DNA from: Paramyrothecium sp. XJ0827
Taxonomy: Eukaryota; Ascomycota; Sordariomycetes; Hypocreales; Stachybotryaceae
Assembly: GCA_020881915.1 (NCBI GenBank)
Contig: JAJFPB010000010.1
Span: forward strand, 806,001 to 870,000
Reading direction: 5' to 3'
DNA: 64,000 nucleotides
Both the position numbers and the translations under genes were made by a program. This document shows, piece after piece, positions 11,484 through 22,741 of the stretch; within the stretch, counting starts at the first letter, position 1; each line of letters opens with the position of its first letter. A model generated the notes under the pieces. The model saw only the letters and a program-made list of their open reading frames with translations, made no database searches and was not told the DNA's origin.

Positions 11484-13226
11484 ATGGAGGCAGCTACCAA
11501 GCCTACAATCTGGCAATCTATCAGAGCCAACCCCAAGGTTCTGTTCATCGCCTTCTTCGCTTCGTGAGTCAAGCCTTGCAGACCCCGTCCAAACAAGCAG
11601 CACTGACACTTCCACAGGCTTGGTGGTTTTGAGTATGGCTACCAGCAGGGTGTTTTGGGTCAGTCCCTGGTCATGACCCGTTTCACCAAAGACTTTCCCT
11701 CCGTCGTTGAATCGGCCTCGGCAACTGGCTGGCTCACCTCCATTCTCCAGCTTGGAGGCATTATTGGCTCGCTCTCCGCGGGCGTCCTCGGCGAACTCAT
11801 CTCCAGGAAGTACACCATGTTCATCGCCTGCTGCTGGGTCATCCTGGGCAGCTATCTCTACGTCGGTGCCACCCCTGGAGCATCGTCGTTGCTGTATGCC
11901 GGGCGATTCTTTACTGGCATTGGCGTTGGTCTGTTCAGTGGAGTGGGACCGCTGTACAATGCTGAGCTGTCCGCGCCTGAGATGCGAGGGCTTCTCGTGT
12001 CTTTTTATCAACTTGCGACTATTTTAGGCATTATGCTATCGTTCTGGGTAGGCTATGGAAGCAACTACATCGGCGGCACGGGTGAAGATCAATCCAAGCT
12101 TGCTTGGATGCTGCCCTCTATTATTCAAGGTATCCCAGCAGTTGCACTGGCTGTCGGTATCTGGTTCATGCCCTTCTCCCCCCGCTGGCTTGTCAAAGTC
12201 GGCCGCGACGAGGAGGCCAAGTCGACTTTGGCCTGGATGCGGAAGCTCCCCATCGAGCACGACGATATTCAAGTCGAGTACCATGAAATCAAGGCTGAGG
12301 CTATTTTTGAGCAGAAGGTCTTCGCTCGCGACTTCCCTCACCTCGCCGAGAAGGGTAAAAGCCGCTTCATGCAACAGATTGCGCAATACGTCATCTGCTT
12401 CAGATCAAAGGACAACTTGAAGCGTGTCTGCACCGCCTGGTTGATCATGTTTTGGCAGCAGTGGTCCGGAATCGACGCCATTATCTACTATGCTTCCAAT
12501 GTGTTCATCAGCCTGGGTCTCACTGGTGGAACCATTGCTCTGTTGGCTACTGGTGTCACCGGCGTCGTCTTCCTCATCAGCACCATCCCAGCCATGGTAA
12601 GTCTAACCTACCCCAGCTTATCTTGATGACGGACAAGACAACTAACAGTGTTCTAGCTAATCATTGACCGAGTTGGCCGCAAGCCTTTACTGCTTGTCGG
12701 TTCCGTCGTCATGTGTTTGAGCATGGTCACCGTGGGCATCATTGTTGCCAAGTTCCGCCACGACTGGCCTTCTCACGTGGCTGCTGGCTGGACGGCAGTT
12801 GCTCTGATCTGGGTTTATATCGCGGGCTTCGGCGCAACGTGGGGCCCTGTGTCGTGGACGTTGATTTCCGAGATCTTTCCTCTCTCTATACGTGCCAAGG
12901 GGGCTTCAATCGGCGCATCTAGTAACTGGGTCAACAACTTCGCCATTGCCTTCTTCGTGCCTCCTATGCTAGAGGCCTGGGCTTGGGGAACATACATATT
13001 CTTCGCCGTGTTCCTGTCAGCGGGCATCGTCTGGGTTTGGTTCTGCCTTCCGGAGACAAAGAACGCAAGTTTGGAAGACATGGACCGCATTTTCAAGAGC
13101 CGCGCTGGTGAGCGCGATGCGGAACTACTGAGGGAAGCTCAACAGGAGGTTGGTCTGCTTGGTCAATCTCACCAGCAAAAGTCATCCTTGGACAAAAGTG
13201 AGAAGGGACACGTTGAGGAACTGTAG
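11484..13226 (+). CDS. MFS sugar porter (hexose-type transporter)
   Basis: Three exons: 11484-11563, 11618-12596 and 12657-13226 (542 aa). Introns are 54 and 60 bp; the second ends in CTAACAGTGTTCTAG. Sugar-porter signatures are clear: GGFEYGYQQGVLG in TM1, the PFSPRWL motif after TM6, QQWSGIDAIIYYA in TM7, DRVGRKPL between TM8 and TM9, and PETKN at the end of TM12. This is the 12-helix plasma-membrane proton/sugar symporter fold of the Hxt/quinate-type family. The exact sugar cannot be deduced. The long central loop (about 240-290) and charged C-terminus are normal. It sits upstream of a disrupted regulator and a ribokinase, so pentose or hexose uptake for that block is a reasonable guess. 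No lesion is visible. Confidence 0.9.
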
Positions 13227-14003
13227 TATTCTGTCTTGGTACTGTATGGTTGTAGTTGGGCGCCAGGACAATTAAAGTATTGAGATGTGGCATTTTTACT
13301 TAATTTAATACACCGGTGATTACAACATATGAGAGCACTCTGTTGATTGGACTAGAGTACCATTCTTTTACCACACCTGCTTAAGATTGGGGATGTAAAA
13401 TGTGGTGATCGATCCATGAAAGGGACTTTGTCAATGCGTTGCTCAGTAAAAATATTTGGAATAAAATAAGGCAACCACAAATTCATATTCGGAAGGCAAA
13501 AGTGCCATTGAGAGGAACAAAGAAATGATTAAAGAATTCATTGAGAAAACCCCATCGGATGTTTCATGCCACTGTCTCCAGGGTAGCTCATGCAATTTCC
13601 GACGCTCGACCCGCATCAGGGAAGATCTCGGCATCTTTCCGGAGGCTTGACGCTTGAGTGGCCAAGGCGGCAGCCTCCGTTGGTTACCGAAGATCCTTGC
13701 CAGATCAGCAACGCTAGAGTCTACACCATTCTAGCGTGGGATGAGAATTTCGTCTCTGGCTGGAGGCCAGCGTCGTAGGCTACGACCCCTGTTTTGGGTT
13801 AAGACCAGTCGCTTGGTGGGCTCCGGCACAAACACCTCTTGCATGAATGAACGGAACGCTGCTTTGACAAGTCCGGCCTTTGGAGTGACGCGATGATCTG
13901 GGTGACTGTCATACTGGTCAACGTCTCGGCCAGTTACATTGATCTCTGATGAGGTCCGCCGTAACCCGACAGGCCAAGCCGGGGTCCGCGAAACCACCAC
14001 AGA
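13227..14003. other. intergenic, no gene seen
   Basis: Between the sugar transporter and the disrupted regulator. It was examined for a zinc-cluster exon belonging to the regulator (a C-x2-C-x6-C pattern); none was found on either strand. Confidence 0.45.
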
Positions 14004-14519
14004 ATGGCCTTTTTCGCTTCTGAGGACCCGTCCTTGGATCCGCAGTTCTTCCAGTTGCAGGAAGAGCTTCGAGCTGTTCTCTTTACTGGGCTGTCGAACC
14101 TCTCCCCAAGCCGGCCCTCCACACCTGCGGACAAGGATCCAGAGGCGCAGCAGACCCTCAACTTCTCCAGGACAAAAATCACAATCCCACATGAGAGGCT
14201 CATACACTACCTCCAGAACTGGATCACAGAATGCGCCCCGCACCTAGACAAGTTCGACGAAGACCAGAGTTTCCAGATTGAGGTTCCCTTGATGGCCCAG
14301 AAGTCGCCCGCTTTGCTCTACGCAATGCTTGCGTTTTCGGCGAGGCAAATGGAGCGGAGAGGCATGATGCCCAGAAACTGTGACAGCTTAGAGCTGTATC
14401 AAGAAAGCATCAGGCTTCTTAGCCCGGGACTGCAGGCTAAGGACCCCAACATGCTGGTCACGGCTTGCATTCTTGCAGTTTTTGAGTTGATGTCGGGTGA
14501 TGCAAGGGATTGGAAACGC

Positions 14520-14527
14520 CACGTGGA
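14520..14527. repeat. left target-site duplication CACGTGGA
   Basis: Eight bases identical to 15389-15396, directly flanking the terminal inverted repeats. The 8-bp length is characteristic of hAT-superfamily transposition. Confidence 0.88.
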
Positions 14528-15388
14528 CAGTGAAGTAAATAGTGTGGCCGTAAATAAGACAATATCATATTCAATATCGTATTGCCTGCACGGTATTTTT
14601 ATACCGTGCAGTGCAAGCAACACCGGAAACCGTGTAATACAGTGCATGGTCGTTCAAATATCGTATAAATATGATATCAAATATAGTGCAAGTACTATGT
14701 AATACGAGTAATACGAGGACTCTCCCCATATATGCCTCCAAGATCGCAGGAACAGGTTAGGGATTGATATAATCGAGGCAATTGAGTGCATAAAGTCCTG
14801 GTCGAAGACTCACAACTTGGCTTGGGTTGACGACGTTGCGCTTGTCTTGGATACAGCTATCATTGGAGAAGAGGAACAGCAGGGGTCTTCTAACATTATA
14901 CCTGATATTACGAGCAATAGATAGTATGCAAACAATTCAAACTCATAATGCTCGAATCTGTGGAGTTTTCTTTTGACCTCTAGATCTACCTATTTCATTC
15001 TCACACCTAAGCAATAGGAGTGACGTTAAATTAGTCAATAATGTAGCTTAAGTAAACCCTTAACATACGCGAGCGAGGTCTAGGAAAACGTTTTCCCGAG
15101 CGTTCTCGTTATCTGGCAATAGTATAATCTTATATGTTGGCTGTGAATGGCTTCATCTTGTTAGGGTCCGTGAGACTATCTTGAGCCTCAACCTTACTCA
15201 ATTTGGTTAGTTTTATGCTTAGGCCATGCGGCTCTTCGCACGCCGTGCGATATGATATTACGATACGATATTGCTTAAATATAGTGGAATACCGTATGCC
15301 GTGCAGTGCACCGAATTCCTAAACAATCCAGTGCAGTGTGGCGTTGAAAAAATATCGTATACCGTATTTTGCACTATTTACTTCACTG
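14528..15388. mobile_element. 861-bp hAT-like non-autonomous transposon (MITE-like)
   Basis: Ends are a perfect 17-bp terminal inverted repeat, CAGTGAAGTAAATAGTG at 14528-14544 and its reverse complement at 15372-15388. It is flanked by an exact 8-bp target duplication. The CAGTG start and 8-bp duplication fit the hAT superfamily. No transposase-like open frame is present, so movement would need an enzyme supplied elsewhere. The ends are packed with subterminal motifs (AATATCGTAT, CGTGCAGTGCA, AATATAGTG), the usual transposase-binding layout of hAT elements. A near-terminal 26-nt hairpin lies at 14586-14611. The perfect repeats and duplication argue for a fairly recent insertion. It lies inside the regulator coding sequence. 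Confidence 0.85.
14586..14611. repeat. perfect hairpin inside the element
   Basis: Two 11-bp arms (CTGCACGGTAT and ATACCGTGCAG) around a 4-T loop, within 60 bp of the left end. Similar CCGTGCAGTGCA sequence recurs near the right end (about 15299-15310), so it is part of the subterminal repeat system. Confidence 0.75.
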
Positions 15389-15396
15389 CACGTGGA
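15389..15396. repeat. right target-site duplication CACGTGGA
   Basis: Second copy of the duplicated target; see the left copy. Confidence 0.88.
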
Positions 15397-16243
15397 AGGC
15401 TGTGCATCTCTTTTTGAGTACTTTGGGGTGAATGGCTTCACTGGTGGACTTCCGCAAGCCGTATTCTGGTGCTACGCCAGGATGGAGCTCTGCGGAGCTA
15501 TAATATCGGACGGTGCAGAGGCAACTGTGCTGGCTCTTGACCAGTGGTATCCACCTATGGATGAGGCTCACCCATCACCATCAGCGGTCGAGCTCTACGT
15601 CAAGCGCCTGTTCCACGAGGCTAGTCGAGGCTCGCCTGACATGCACGCAAACTGGGCTATATATCTTTGCACTAGAGTTTGCGACCTCAGGTTTCGGAGG
15701 ACGCAGTGCTTGGAGCTGGGAAGAACCGACTTCCACGACAACAGGCCGTTCGCAGAACAGTGGGAGATTCTGTGGGCTGAGCTCAAGTTTTGGCTCGACG
15801 AACGGCCTCCATCGATGAGGCCCATAGTACTACCAGACGTCGAAGATAAACACGTCTTTCCTACAATCATGTTTCCCCACTGGGCCGCCATCTCCAGCAA
15901 CCAGGTTTACCATGCTGCATGTATCCTTATGCTAGAAATGCAACCGCCAGGAGGGACTTTCGATGCCCAGTGTCTGGCTCTATGGCACGCGAGACAAATC
16001 TGCGGCATTTCGTGCGCCAACGCTCACCCAGGCAGCATGGTCAACTCCATCCAGCCTCTGTACATAGCCGGCAGATTGTTTTCGCACGTGAGTGAAAGGC
16101 AGCAAATAGCACAGCTTCTAAGATCGATTGACCGCGGCACGGGGTGGGGCGCTCTGTGGCGGCTGAAAGACCTGGAGATGGAATGGGGATACGAGGCCGG
16201 TGGTGGGTGGGATACTTCACAGACGTTACTTTTAATTGACTAG

Positions 16244-16606
16244 CTGTCGAGATGGTGAAGAGAAGCTTAACGGTTTTCGTTCCTGGCCCATTCTGGCAGC
16301 CTTCGCCCTTCCCAGACATTGACCACTCTGCGTCAAAGCAGGGCGACTAGCCTGGTGAAAATAGCGCGCTCCATCCTGGCCGAATACCCTCTCTGCAGTT
16401 CCACAAAGGACGTAGGCTATGCAACCAAACCTGTTCTGGTGCGATTTGTGGTGATAATATCGCCCCGCTGGACACACAAGATGCCAAAATCATCAGGATA
16501 AGAGCTTGCCGCATCTCTGCTCGCATCTCAACCTGAACTCATCTCCCTGCCAGCAGATGTCTTCCTTTGCTCGAATGACGAGATCATACAACCGATCGCT
16601 ACCGCC
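16244..16606. other. intergenic, ribokinase promoter region
   Basis: No gene seen. Same-strand spacing between the disrupted regulator and the ribokinase. Confidence 0.45.
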
Positions 16607-17584
16607 ATGGAGTCTTCAAGACCAGTCATTAGTGTCCTTGGTTCACTGAACATTGACCTTGTGACCTACGTTCCACATCATCCTGCCCCTGGAGAGACGT
16701 TGATTGCGAGCTGCTTCAATGTCTCTCCCGGTGGCAAGGGTGCCAACCAAGCCGTTGCTTGCGCTAAGCTATCCAGAAACCCGACCCTCCAACACCCCAG
16801 CGTGGATGTTACCATGATCGGCGCCGTCGGGGCCGACGCATATGGCCTCGTCCTTCTTGATAGCCTCAAGTCATATGGTGTCGACACATCAGCAGTAACC
16901 ACCATTAAGGGCCACGGTCAAGAAGCAGTCACTGGCAGTGCGACCATTATCGTGGACGAACCAACAGGCCAGAACCGCATCATCATCTCGCCCGGAGCCA
17001 ACAATTCCTTACGGCCTTCACAATTCACCTCATTCTCAGGCCCAAAGCCCACTCTTCTGGTGATGCAGCTCGAAATTCCACTGGAAACTGTAATAGAAGC
17101 TTTTCGAACCGCCAAGGCAACGATGATACCAGTGCTGCTGAACCCAGCCCCTGCCCAAGAGCTCCCAGCAGAGCTATATGATGGCCTGGCACATCTGATT
17201 TTGAACGAAAGCGAGACAGCTCTTCTCGCAGGCGTGGAAGAGTCTGCCCTCGAAGATGCGCTGGCTATTGAGAAGGCAGGGGCCCAGTTCCTTGCAAAGG
17301 GTGTCCATAATGTGGTTGTAACTCTCGGTGGGAAAGGCGCCTACTACGTCAACAAGGCAGGCTCAAGTGGGTTTGTGCCGGCCTTGAAAGTTGACGTTGT
17401 GGATACGACGGCGGCTGGTGACACGTTCATTGGAGCTTATTCTATTCTTGTGGCTCAAGCGGCTCAAAAATCGGAAGAGTTTGATATAGGGGCTGCTGTA
17501 AGAACGAGCATTTTGGCATCGTCCAAGACAGTAACCAAAAGAGGGGCACAGGTCTCCATACCCTGGAAGGACGAGTTAGAGTAG
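16607..17584 (+). CDS. RBK1: ribokinase (PfkB family)
   Basis: Single exon, 325 aa, the normal length. It phosphorylates D-ribose to ribose 5-phosphate with ATP in the cytosol, feeding the pentose phosphate pathway. Diagnostic motifs are present: the N-terminal SLNIDL strand, the substrate-binding PGGKGANQAVA at 41-51, NESE at 200-203 (metal/phosphate site) and the PfkB signature DTTAAGDTFIGAY at 266-278 with the catalytic base at Asp272. GGKGA at 241-245 belongs to the ATP site. The ATG at 16607 leaves only a short leader before the first strand. It is tail-to-tail with the Zn2Cys6 gene, 76 bp apart, so the 3' UTRs likely overlap. The symbol follows the fungal ribokinase name; a related PfkB sugar kinase cannot be fully excluded. 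Confidence 0.92.
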   Translation: MESSRPVISVLGSLNIDLVTYVPHHPAPGETLIASCFNVSPGGKGANQAVACAKLSRNPTLQHPSVDVTMIGAVGADAYGLVLLDSLKSYGVDTSAVTTIKGHGQEAVTGSATIIVDEPTGQNRIIISPGANNSLRPSQFTSFSGPKPTLLVMQLEIPLETVIEAFRTAKATMIPVLLNPAPAQELPAELYDGLAHLILNESETALLAGVEESALEDALAIEKAGAQFLAKGVHNVVVTLGGKGAYYVNKAGSSGFVPALKVDVVDTTAAGDTFIGAYSILVAQAAQKSEEFDIGAAVRTSILASSKTVTKRGAQVSIPWKDELE

Positions 17585-17660
17585 GTTAAGTAGGCAAGAA
17601 TGATCACTTGGTTTTTGTGGTCCGCCAGGGCTCCTGTAGATACCCCTGTACTCTGCGTGT

Positions 17661-19417
17661 TCATGTTACTTGCGAAATATCGGGTGCGCTGCCGTGGTAT
17701 GACAAGCGCCAATATGTGCGCAATTTGACGATTTCTTCCTCGAGTGGAATCTGAGTTGCATTTGCAACACGGTCAAGACACGATATTAGTGTTTCTTGCT
17801 GGGATCGATGCGTCATCTCCTTGGCAATAAACAACAAGGACGAAATGACAATGGGATCCCACTGCTCATCGAAACTGTTCCACAACGCTATCCTTGCGAC
17901 TTTCTGGGCATGCCAGCTTCGAGAGTTGTGATGTCCAACGAGCCTTGGGAGTTTGACGAGCCGTGGTTTGTATGCCAGAAGGAAGACGGCGCATACGTGC
18001 ATCACAAGATTCGCTTGCACAGCAATGGCGCTGGTATATACGTCTGCAGGAAACGGAACATCATTGCAGACGTTAGCGTCAGAACTTTCCAAGACGGGCT
18101 CCATGCCACGGGGTCGATCGTGGAACCACTTCGTGCAGCTCGTCCAAAGAATGGACCATTGCGACCATTTTGAGGTGTGAGAATCCTGGCTCGGCCCCTG
18201 TGCACTATGTAGGCCAGATAACATAGGGATGAGCTCATGATGGACTAGCCGGAGAGATCTGGCAAGATAACTTAGACAGCCGTCATAGATCTCACCAGCC
18301 GGAGCAGCATAGTCGATCGAGGGGCTTTTGAATGGCAGGGCTGATGTCAGGGACGGAGCTCTATTCGTTACAATCGTGGCAGCGAGGTCTAATAGATTCA
18401 GCACAAGTTACTACTTAAAACACCAGAGAGGGACCGTAGCTCACCAAGCTTCAGTTGCAGACGCAACAGTGTCTTCAGCGGCTCAGCAGTAGCCTGAAAG
18501 CTCTGCTCTTGCACATTGGAATTCACGTGATTTAACGGAAGTAACGCCCAGCGCGAAGGGGGCGTGCTGAACAAGTCGCTCGTGGTCAGAAGCGCTTGGC
18601 CAATATCGGCGATGAATGCATCCTCCAGCGTCAGCCGGTCTAGGATTTCCTGGCGGATGTGACAAGCCTGGTCCGCATCCCGGGGCGTTCCCGTCCACCT
18701 GGCCCGAAACTTTGCAAAGTAGAGAACACATTCCGTGATGACGGGTTTCTCGTGCGCGAGGTTTATGATTTTTGGACCGAAAGTGGATTTGCAGTTGTTG
18801 CAGTCCAGCCACGGGACAAGTTGGTAGCGGAAGCGAAGCATGGCTGCTTGTTTGCTGGACGAACCATGCTGCGGAAAATCGGGATCGTTCCATTTCGAGG
18901 GGGTGATGACCTCGTTAGTGGATCTTGTGGCGTAAGGGGATGAATGATGGGCCGTTGGGGAAGCAAGATACGCTGGACCGAATGAACGGCTTGCAGGATC
19001 AGATGGACCGAGAGGCACAAGTGGTGAGATTGGCTGAGCTATGGAGGAATTCTCCTCAATTGGAACCTGGCCACGATGGTAAGGACTGGTTATGCCAAGG
19101 ACAACACTGGCATGGGCTCACAATTGTCAATTCAGACTCGCCGCTGCTGTCGTCAGGGGGTATCTCGCTCCCTTCGGAGGCATGTTGCGCCTGGGACACA
19201 AACGTCCACTCTCCATACTCGCAAGGCACGCCTCTCGTGCTGCAGTTCTGGCATTTTGGTCTCTGCTCATCGCCTGAACATCCAGTTAGCATGTCGCTCC
19301 GTCTAATGTCTCGCAGGCACCTAGGGATGGGGCACATTTTCTGCGGCGCTTGCGACAAACCAAGCAGCCTTTGCGGGAGCGCCGTCTATTTTCCGGTATC
19401 TGCCTAAGCTTCGGCAT
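17661..19417 (-). CDS. Zn2Cys6 transcription factor
   Basis: Four exons: 19417-19336, 19273-19122, 19066-18445 and 18388-17661 (527 aa). Introns are 62, 55 and 56 bp. The first intron (GTGCCC..TTCAG, branch GCTAACT) falls inside the codon of the third zinc ligand; only with this splice does the cluster become complete (cysteines 18, 21, 28, 35, 38, 45; KGCLVCRKRRRKCDEQRPKC). A very basic N-terminus precedes it. The remaining ~470 residues are helical and resemble the variable effector part of fungal C6 regulators, without a confidently named domain. It is the convergent neighbour of ribokinase and could regulate the local sugar block, but the target is unknown. Exon 3/4 joining was chosen on frame (LKL-DLAATIV). 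Confidence 0.82.
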
Positions 19418-20294
19418 CTTGCGGAGGCACTGAGAGATGCTCTTGGAGCATAACGAGGAGTCCCTTCAAATGGTCATGCGTGTCATGCGCGCGACCGAGT
19501 GAGGTCGAGAACGTTGAGGTGGACGAAAATTGGGGCTCGGACGCCGCGCAGAATCTTTAGTCTTTGGGCTTAGTGCCTCTTGTCAGGCCAGGACCTCCTC
19601 CAATAACTGCATAGCGCCTGTCGCTCATTATTGTATACGCGCCAACTTGTCTCAGTCATTGCAACCTCGCAATCATCTCGGCCAAAAGTCCACGAGTCGA
19701 ATGGTGGTCAGCGTGTGACCTCAACGAGAGCGAAACCAGTTACCTTACCAGAGCTGAATACTCGGCCAAGGCGATTGATCGTCTCAGGATAATTGCCCTG
19801 TTGAGACGCAAAAGAACCTCACAAACACACCATTAAGCGTGCCAACCGACATTCGTCCGCCCTGTGGCCTCCCATATAAGACGTCTGGTGCCCCGTATTC
19901 CTTGCGAGAAGCAAAGCAGGCCTTTTGATTGGACGAAGTACGTGCACGGACAACGTGTTAAGGGCTGCGAGACGGCCACTGCGCTTGTGCGTCTCGGTTC
20001 GCTTTCATTTGTGCAGTTTTATTCTTGGCGTGAAAGAATCGACTACTCAAAGATGAGTTGATCTATTCTTAAGTTCATTCCACCGCTTTCTCTCGTCAAC
20101 AAAGCGCTAGGTCGGAACGTATCCGTTTGCTGTGTCATTGTGGTAAGAATCTCGGGTCTTGGAACCAGCGAGGCGATTATAAAGTCCCAAGCAGTGACTT
20201 CTGTAAACCTGTAAACCTGATATTCAACTTGCTCTTCGTGCCCGCTTCATACCTGACAAAGCCTACTTCTCTTCCCCACCGCTACCTGAACAGG
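19418..20294. other. intergenic between divergent starts, no gene seen
   Basis: About 880 bp between the regulator start and the F-box gene start. An in-frame extension upstream of 20295 exists, but it includes 5'-leader-like sequence and no recognised domain. Confidence 0.45.
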
Positions 20295-21787
20295 ATGGCT
20301 TCCCTCACAGATTTGCCCAATGAGTTATTGAGACTCGTCTTGCGATTCATTGGCAACATTAGCGACCTACCATCAGCAATTCTTACTTGCAGGAAACTTT
20401 ATCTGTGTTTCAGAGGGGATACTTCACTTGGCCAGGATGTGCTGGAGGCACAGGTCACTTCAGAGCTACTTCCGTACCTGCTGGTCATGAACATGCTGGA
20501 CAAAGGCCCCCAAAGAAGAGCATTCAATCGCCTAATTGCATTCCTCAATGGTGTCAACAGTCCCAGTGGCGAGCTTATCCTAGAATTCAAGAAGGCTCCA
20601 CTCACCGTACTCTTGAAAATGGGCCAATACCATGACCTGATCGACAGAATGGCAAGGCGATTTGCACAAGAGGCGTGGTTGGAATTAGGGTATACCAGTT
20701 CTGTTTGCCTGTCGCAAGCGGAGTATTTCAGACTATGCCGTGCCCTTTATCGTGTCGAATTCTTTTGCCATCCTTCGCCAAATCGTTCGAGATTGTTGGG
20801 GGATGACCACGCAGAGTTTTTCGATAGATACCCACCCTGGGAGAATGAGCAACACATGTGTATCTATGATTTCCTCGAGAGGATTGTCAACAAAGGTATG
20901 ATGCTTTTTTGACTCCGTCTTTTTGATAAGTTCAAGTCTAACAAGCCATCAATGCACTACAGAGGCCTACGAGTTTTTGGTTCATGACGTGGGTGCCGGT
21001 GCACATCACTTGAAGCATTGGCAAATTTACTCAAACGATTGTTACCAGGTTGAGACATGGGTTCGTATGAGGCTCACTGATCGTGCGAGCTTACACTGAC
21101 GGAAAATAAGGTATTTTGTGGTCTCGGTGGATCTGTCAGTTGGAGGAGGCCAAAAATTGGGACGAAAAGGCGGACCTTCTTGACCTCTGCAAAATTCGTC
21201 GCTCGCCGTCGATTAAATTTACGATATACCAGTCTGGGACGACAGACTGTTGGACGGGCCTCACTGGAATCGGAATTGCGCCTGCCACAACGATTCTCCA
21301 GGACTATAATCCTGGGCAAATGGAGGCCTTGCACACGCAATATGCGGACCAGCCTCTGGACGAAGACTCATTTGAAATCTGGAAGATCAATCATTTGCGT
21401 AGCGACGCTGAAGATTTCATTGGCGGTCTCAGGTTCTATGGCCTGCGTCTGCGGGCTTATGTATTTTGGGACGCTGCACGCGTAGAGCGTCACAGCCTAT
21501 TGGGGAAATTTGAGGACGGCAATGACGACCACCCTCCTCAAACGCCAACTGAATCCAAATTTGGCTGGTTGCCTCGGGAAGAACTCTGGGCGGAAGGATG
21601 GTACGGTTACTGGAGTCCAAATGACAACAGCAAGTTGAAGCGCCGAGACCCCTCGCTAAACAGAAAAAGAAACGTGGACTGGCATTATGGGGATTTTGTG
21701 TCGTTGATGTCCGACAGGGAAGCGACTGATGAAGTCGACCACGAAATCAGGGCTGAGCTCGCATTATATGAGACAGAGGAAGATTGA
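20295..21787 (+). CDS. F-box domain protein
   Basis: Three exons: 20295-20895, 20963-21064 and 21111-21787 (459 aa). Introns are 67 bp and 46 bp, the second being the shortest in the window (GTATGA, TACACTGAC branch, AATAAG end). Residues 2-36 (ASLTDLPNELLRLVLRFIGNISDLP...) form an F-box: LPNELL helix, hydrophobic second helix, then LTCRKLY. F-box proteins bind Skp1 in SCF ubiquitin ligases and bring substrates through the C-terminal region. That region has no leucine-rich or WD repeats here and is rich in Trp, Asp and Glu toward the end. Substrate unknown. Fungal genomes have many such lineage-specific genes. Start chosen because the F-box begins directly after this ATG. Confidence 0.75.
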
Positions 21788-22741
21788 GATCGGTTTTGAG
21801 ATGTATGTGATAGACACGGCAATGCACTAATATATGTTTTCAGTTATTTGTACTACGAAGCCGTGGCGCCCAGCTAACCCATGAAGAGCAACCTTATGCA
21901 ATGGAAACCGACTCAACAACACAGATGGACACAAGACGGGTTGTTGCAAGGGTCATGCAACGAGCAGCTGCTGTCAGTGTTGGCGCCGTCTCAATGCCTG
22001 TCATTTCGCGACAACAGGAGAATGACTGATGGCTCGAGGGAGGGGGCCTAAATAGAGTGGTTCGTGAATGATGTCAAATGCAGATCTGAACGCCAATTTA
22101 CACTAACCGTAGTACCAGATGCACACTGTCGCCACGCATCGGTCGTGTTGTGTTCTCAAAGTCCAACCGGAATCAGATAATTCTAGGATAGTGAAACAAA
22201 GTACATCGGTTTCCCGAGAGTAAAGGGGGAGGGAAGGGGCGGGCAGGAGAGGTCGGTTGCCACCTCCAGGATCGCGAATGTTGCATTAATAAGGCTTATA
22301 CATGGCTACTATTATAGCACATTATCCCTAGGGCTTGTAGGAGCGGAATAACAGACGCCATTATGGGTTGAACAAGGCTGCGCCCGTGAAGGTTCAAATT
22401 GCTTCAGAGACAGCCTGCCTAGCTGCCCGAGCAAGGTCGCTGTTCAGGGAATCAAGACGTTTCTACTTTACACATGGTTATGTTGCATAAATTTTGCTTG
22501 TCAAAAAAATCAGCCGATGAAAGGAAAGAATATAATGAAACTGGAAGGAAACAATTGCTCCCTAGATGACTCAATTGTACAATGTGAGGTGCTTAGTTGC
22601 TCAAGTATAATGAGCAACGCTACATGCGAACCACATCAAACAGAATTAAGAACACGACACGAAGAAGGTAATAAACGGCAAACAATTTGATGAAGATGAA
22701 GATGATGAACTGAGTAGTCCTCTTCTGGCCAACACAGCGCT
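21788..22741. other. convergent intergenic, no gene seen
   Basis: 3' flanks of the F-box and nitrilase genes. Open frames overlapping the nitrilase 3' end are read in other frames of that gene. Confidence 0.45.

Larger units (their letters stand above)
14004..16243 (+). pseudogene. fungal transcription factor gene split by a transposon
   Basis: Left part 14004-14527 and right part 15397-16243 read as one protein of 456 aa if the insertion and one copy of the 8-bp duplication are skipped; the frame resumes exactly (codons for W-K-R-H-V before, E-G-C-A-S after). The C-terminal-type regulatory domain is recognisable (HYLQNWITECAPHLDKF..., LLYAMLAFSARQ, then FEYFGVNGF, and a helical tail), matching the Fungal_trans_2-like family. 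Translation through the left junction runs about 57 residues into the element and stops at 14702. The insertion has no frame-compatible pair of splice sites that I could find. There is also no Zn2Cys6 cluster at the N-terminus or in the 700 bp upstream. Either the gene was already truncated or it is a finger-less regulator. It would have sat between a sugar transporter and a ribokinase. Confidence 0.8.

Noticed and set aside
14535..15398. the hAT-like element as an intron of the regulator
   Set aside because: The left repeat contains a GTAAAT donor-like site and an AG lies just right of the duplication, but joining them shifts the frame; no frame-compatible pair was found.
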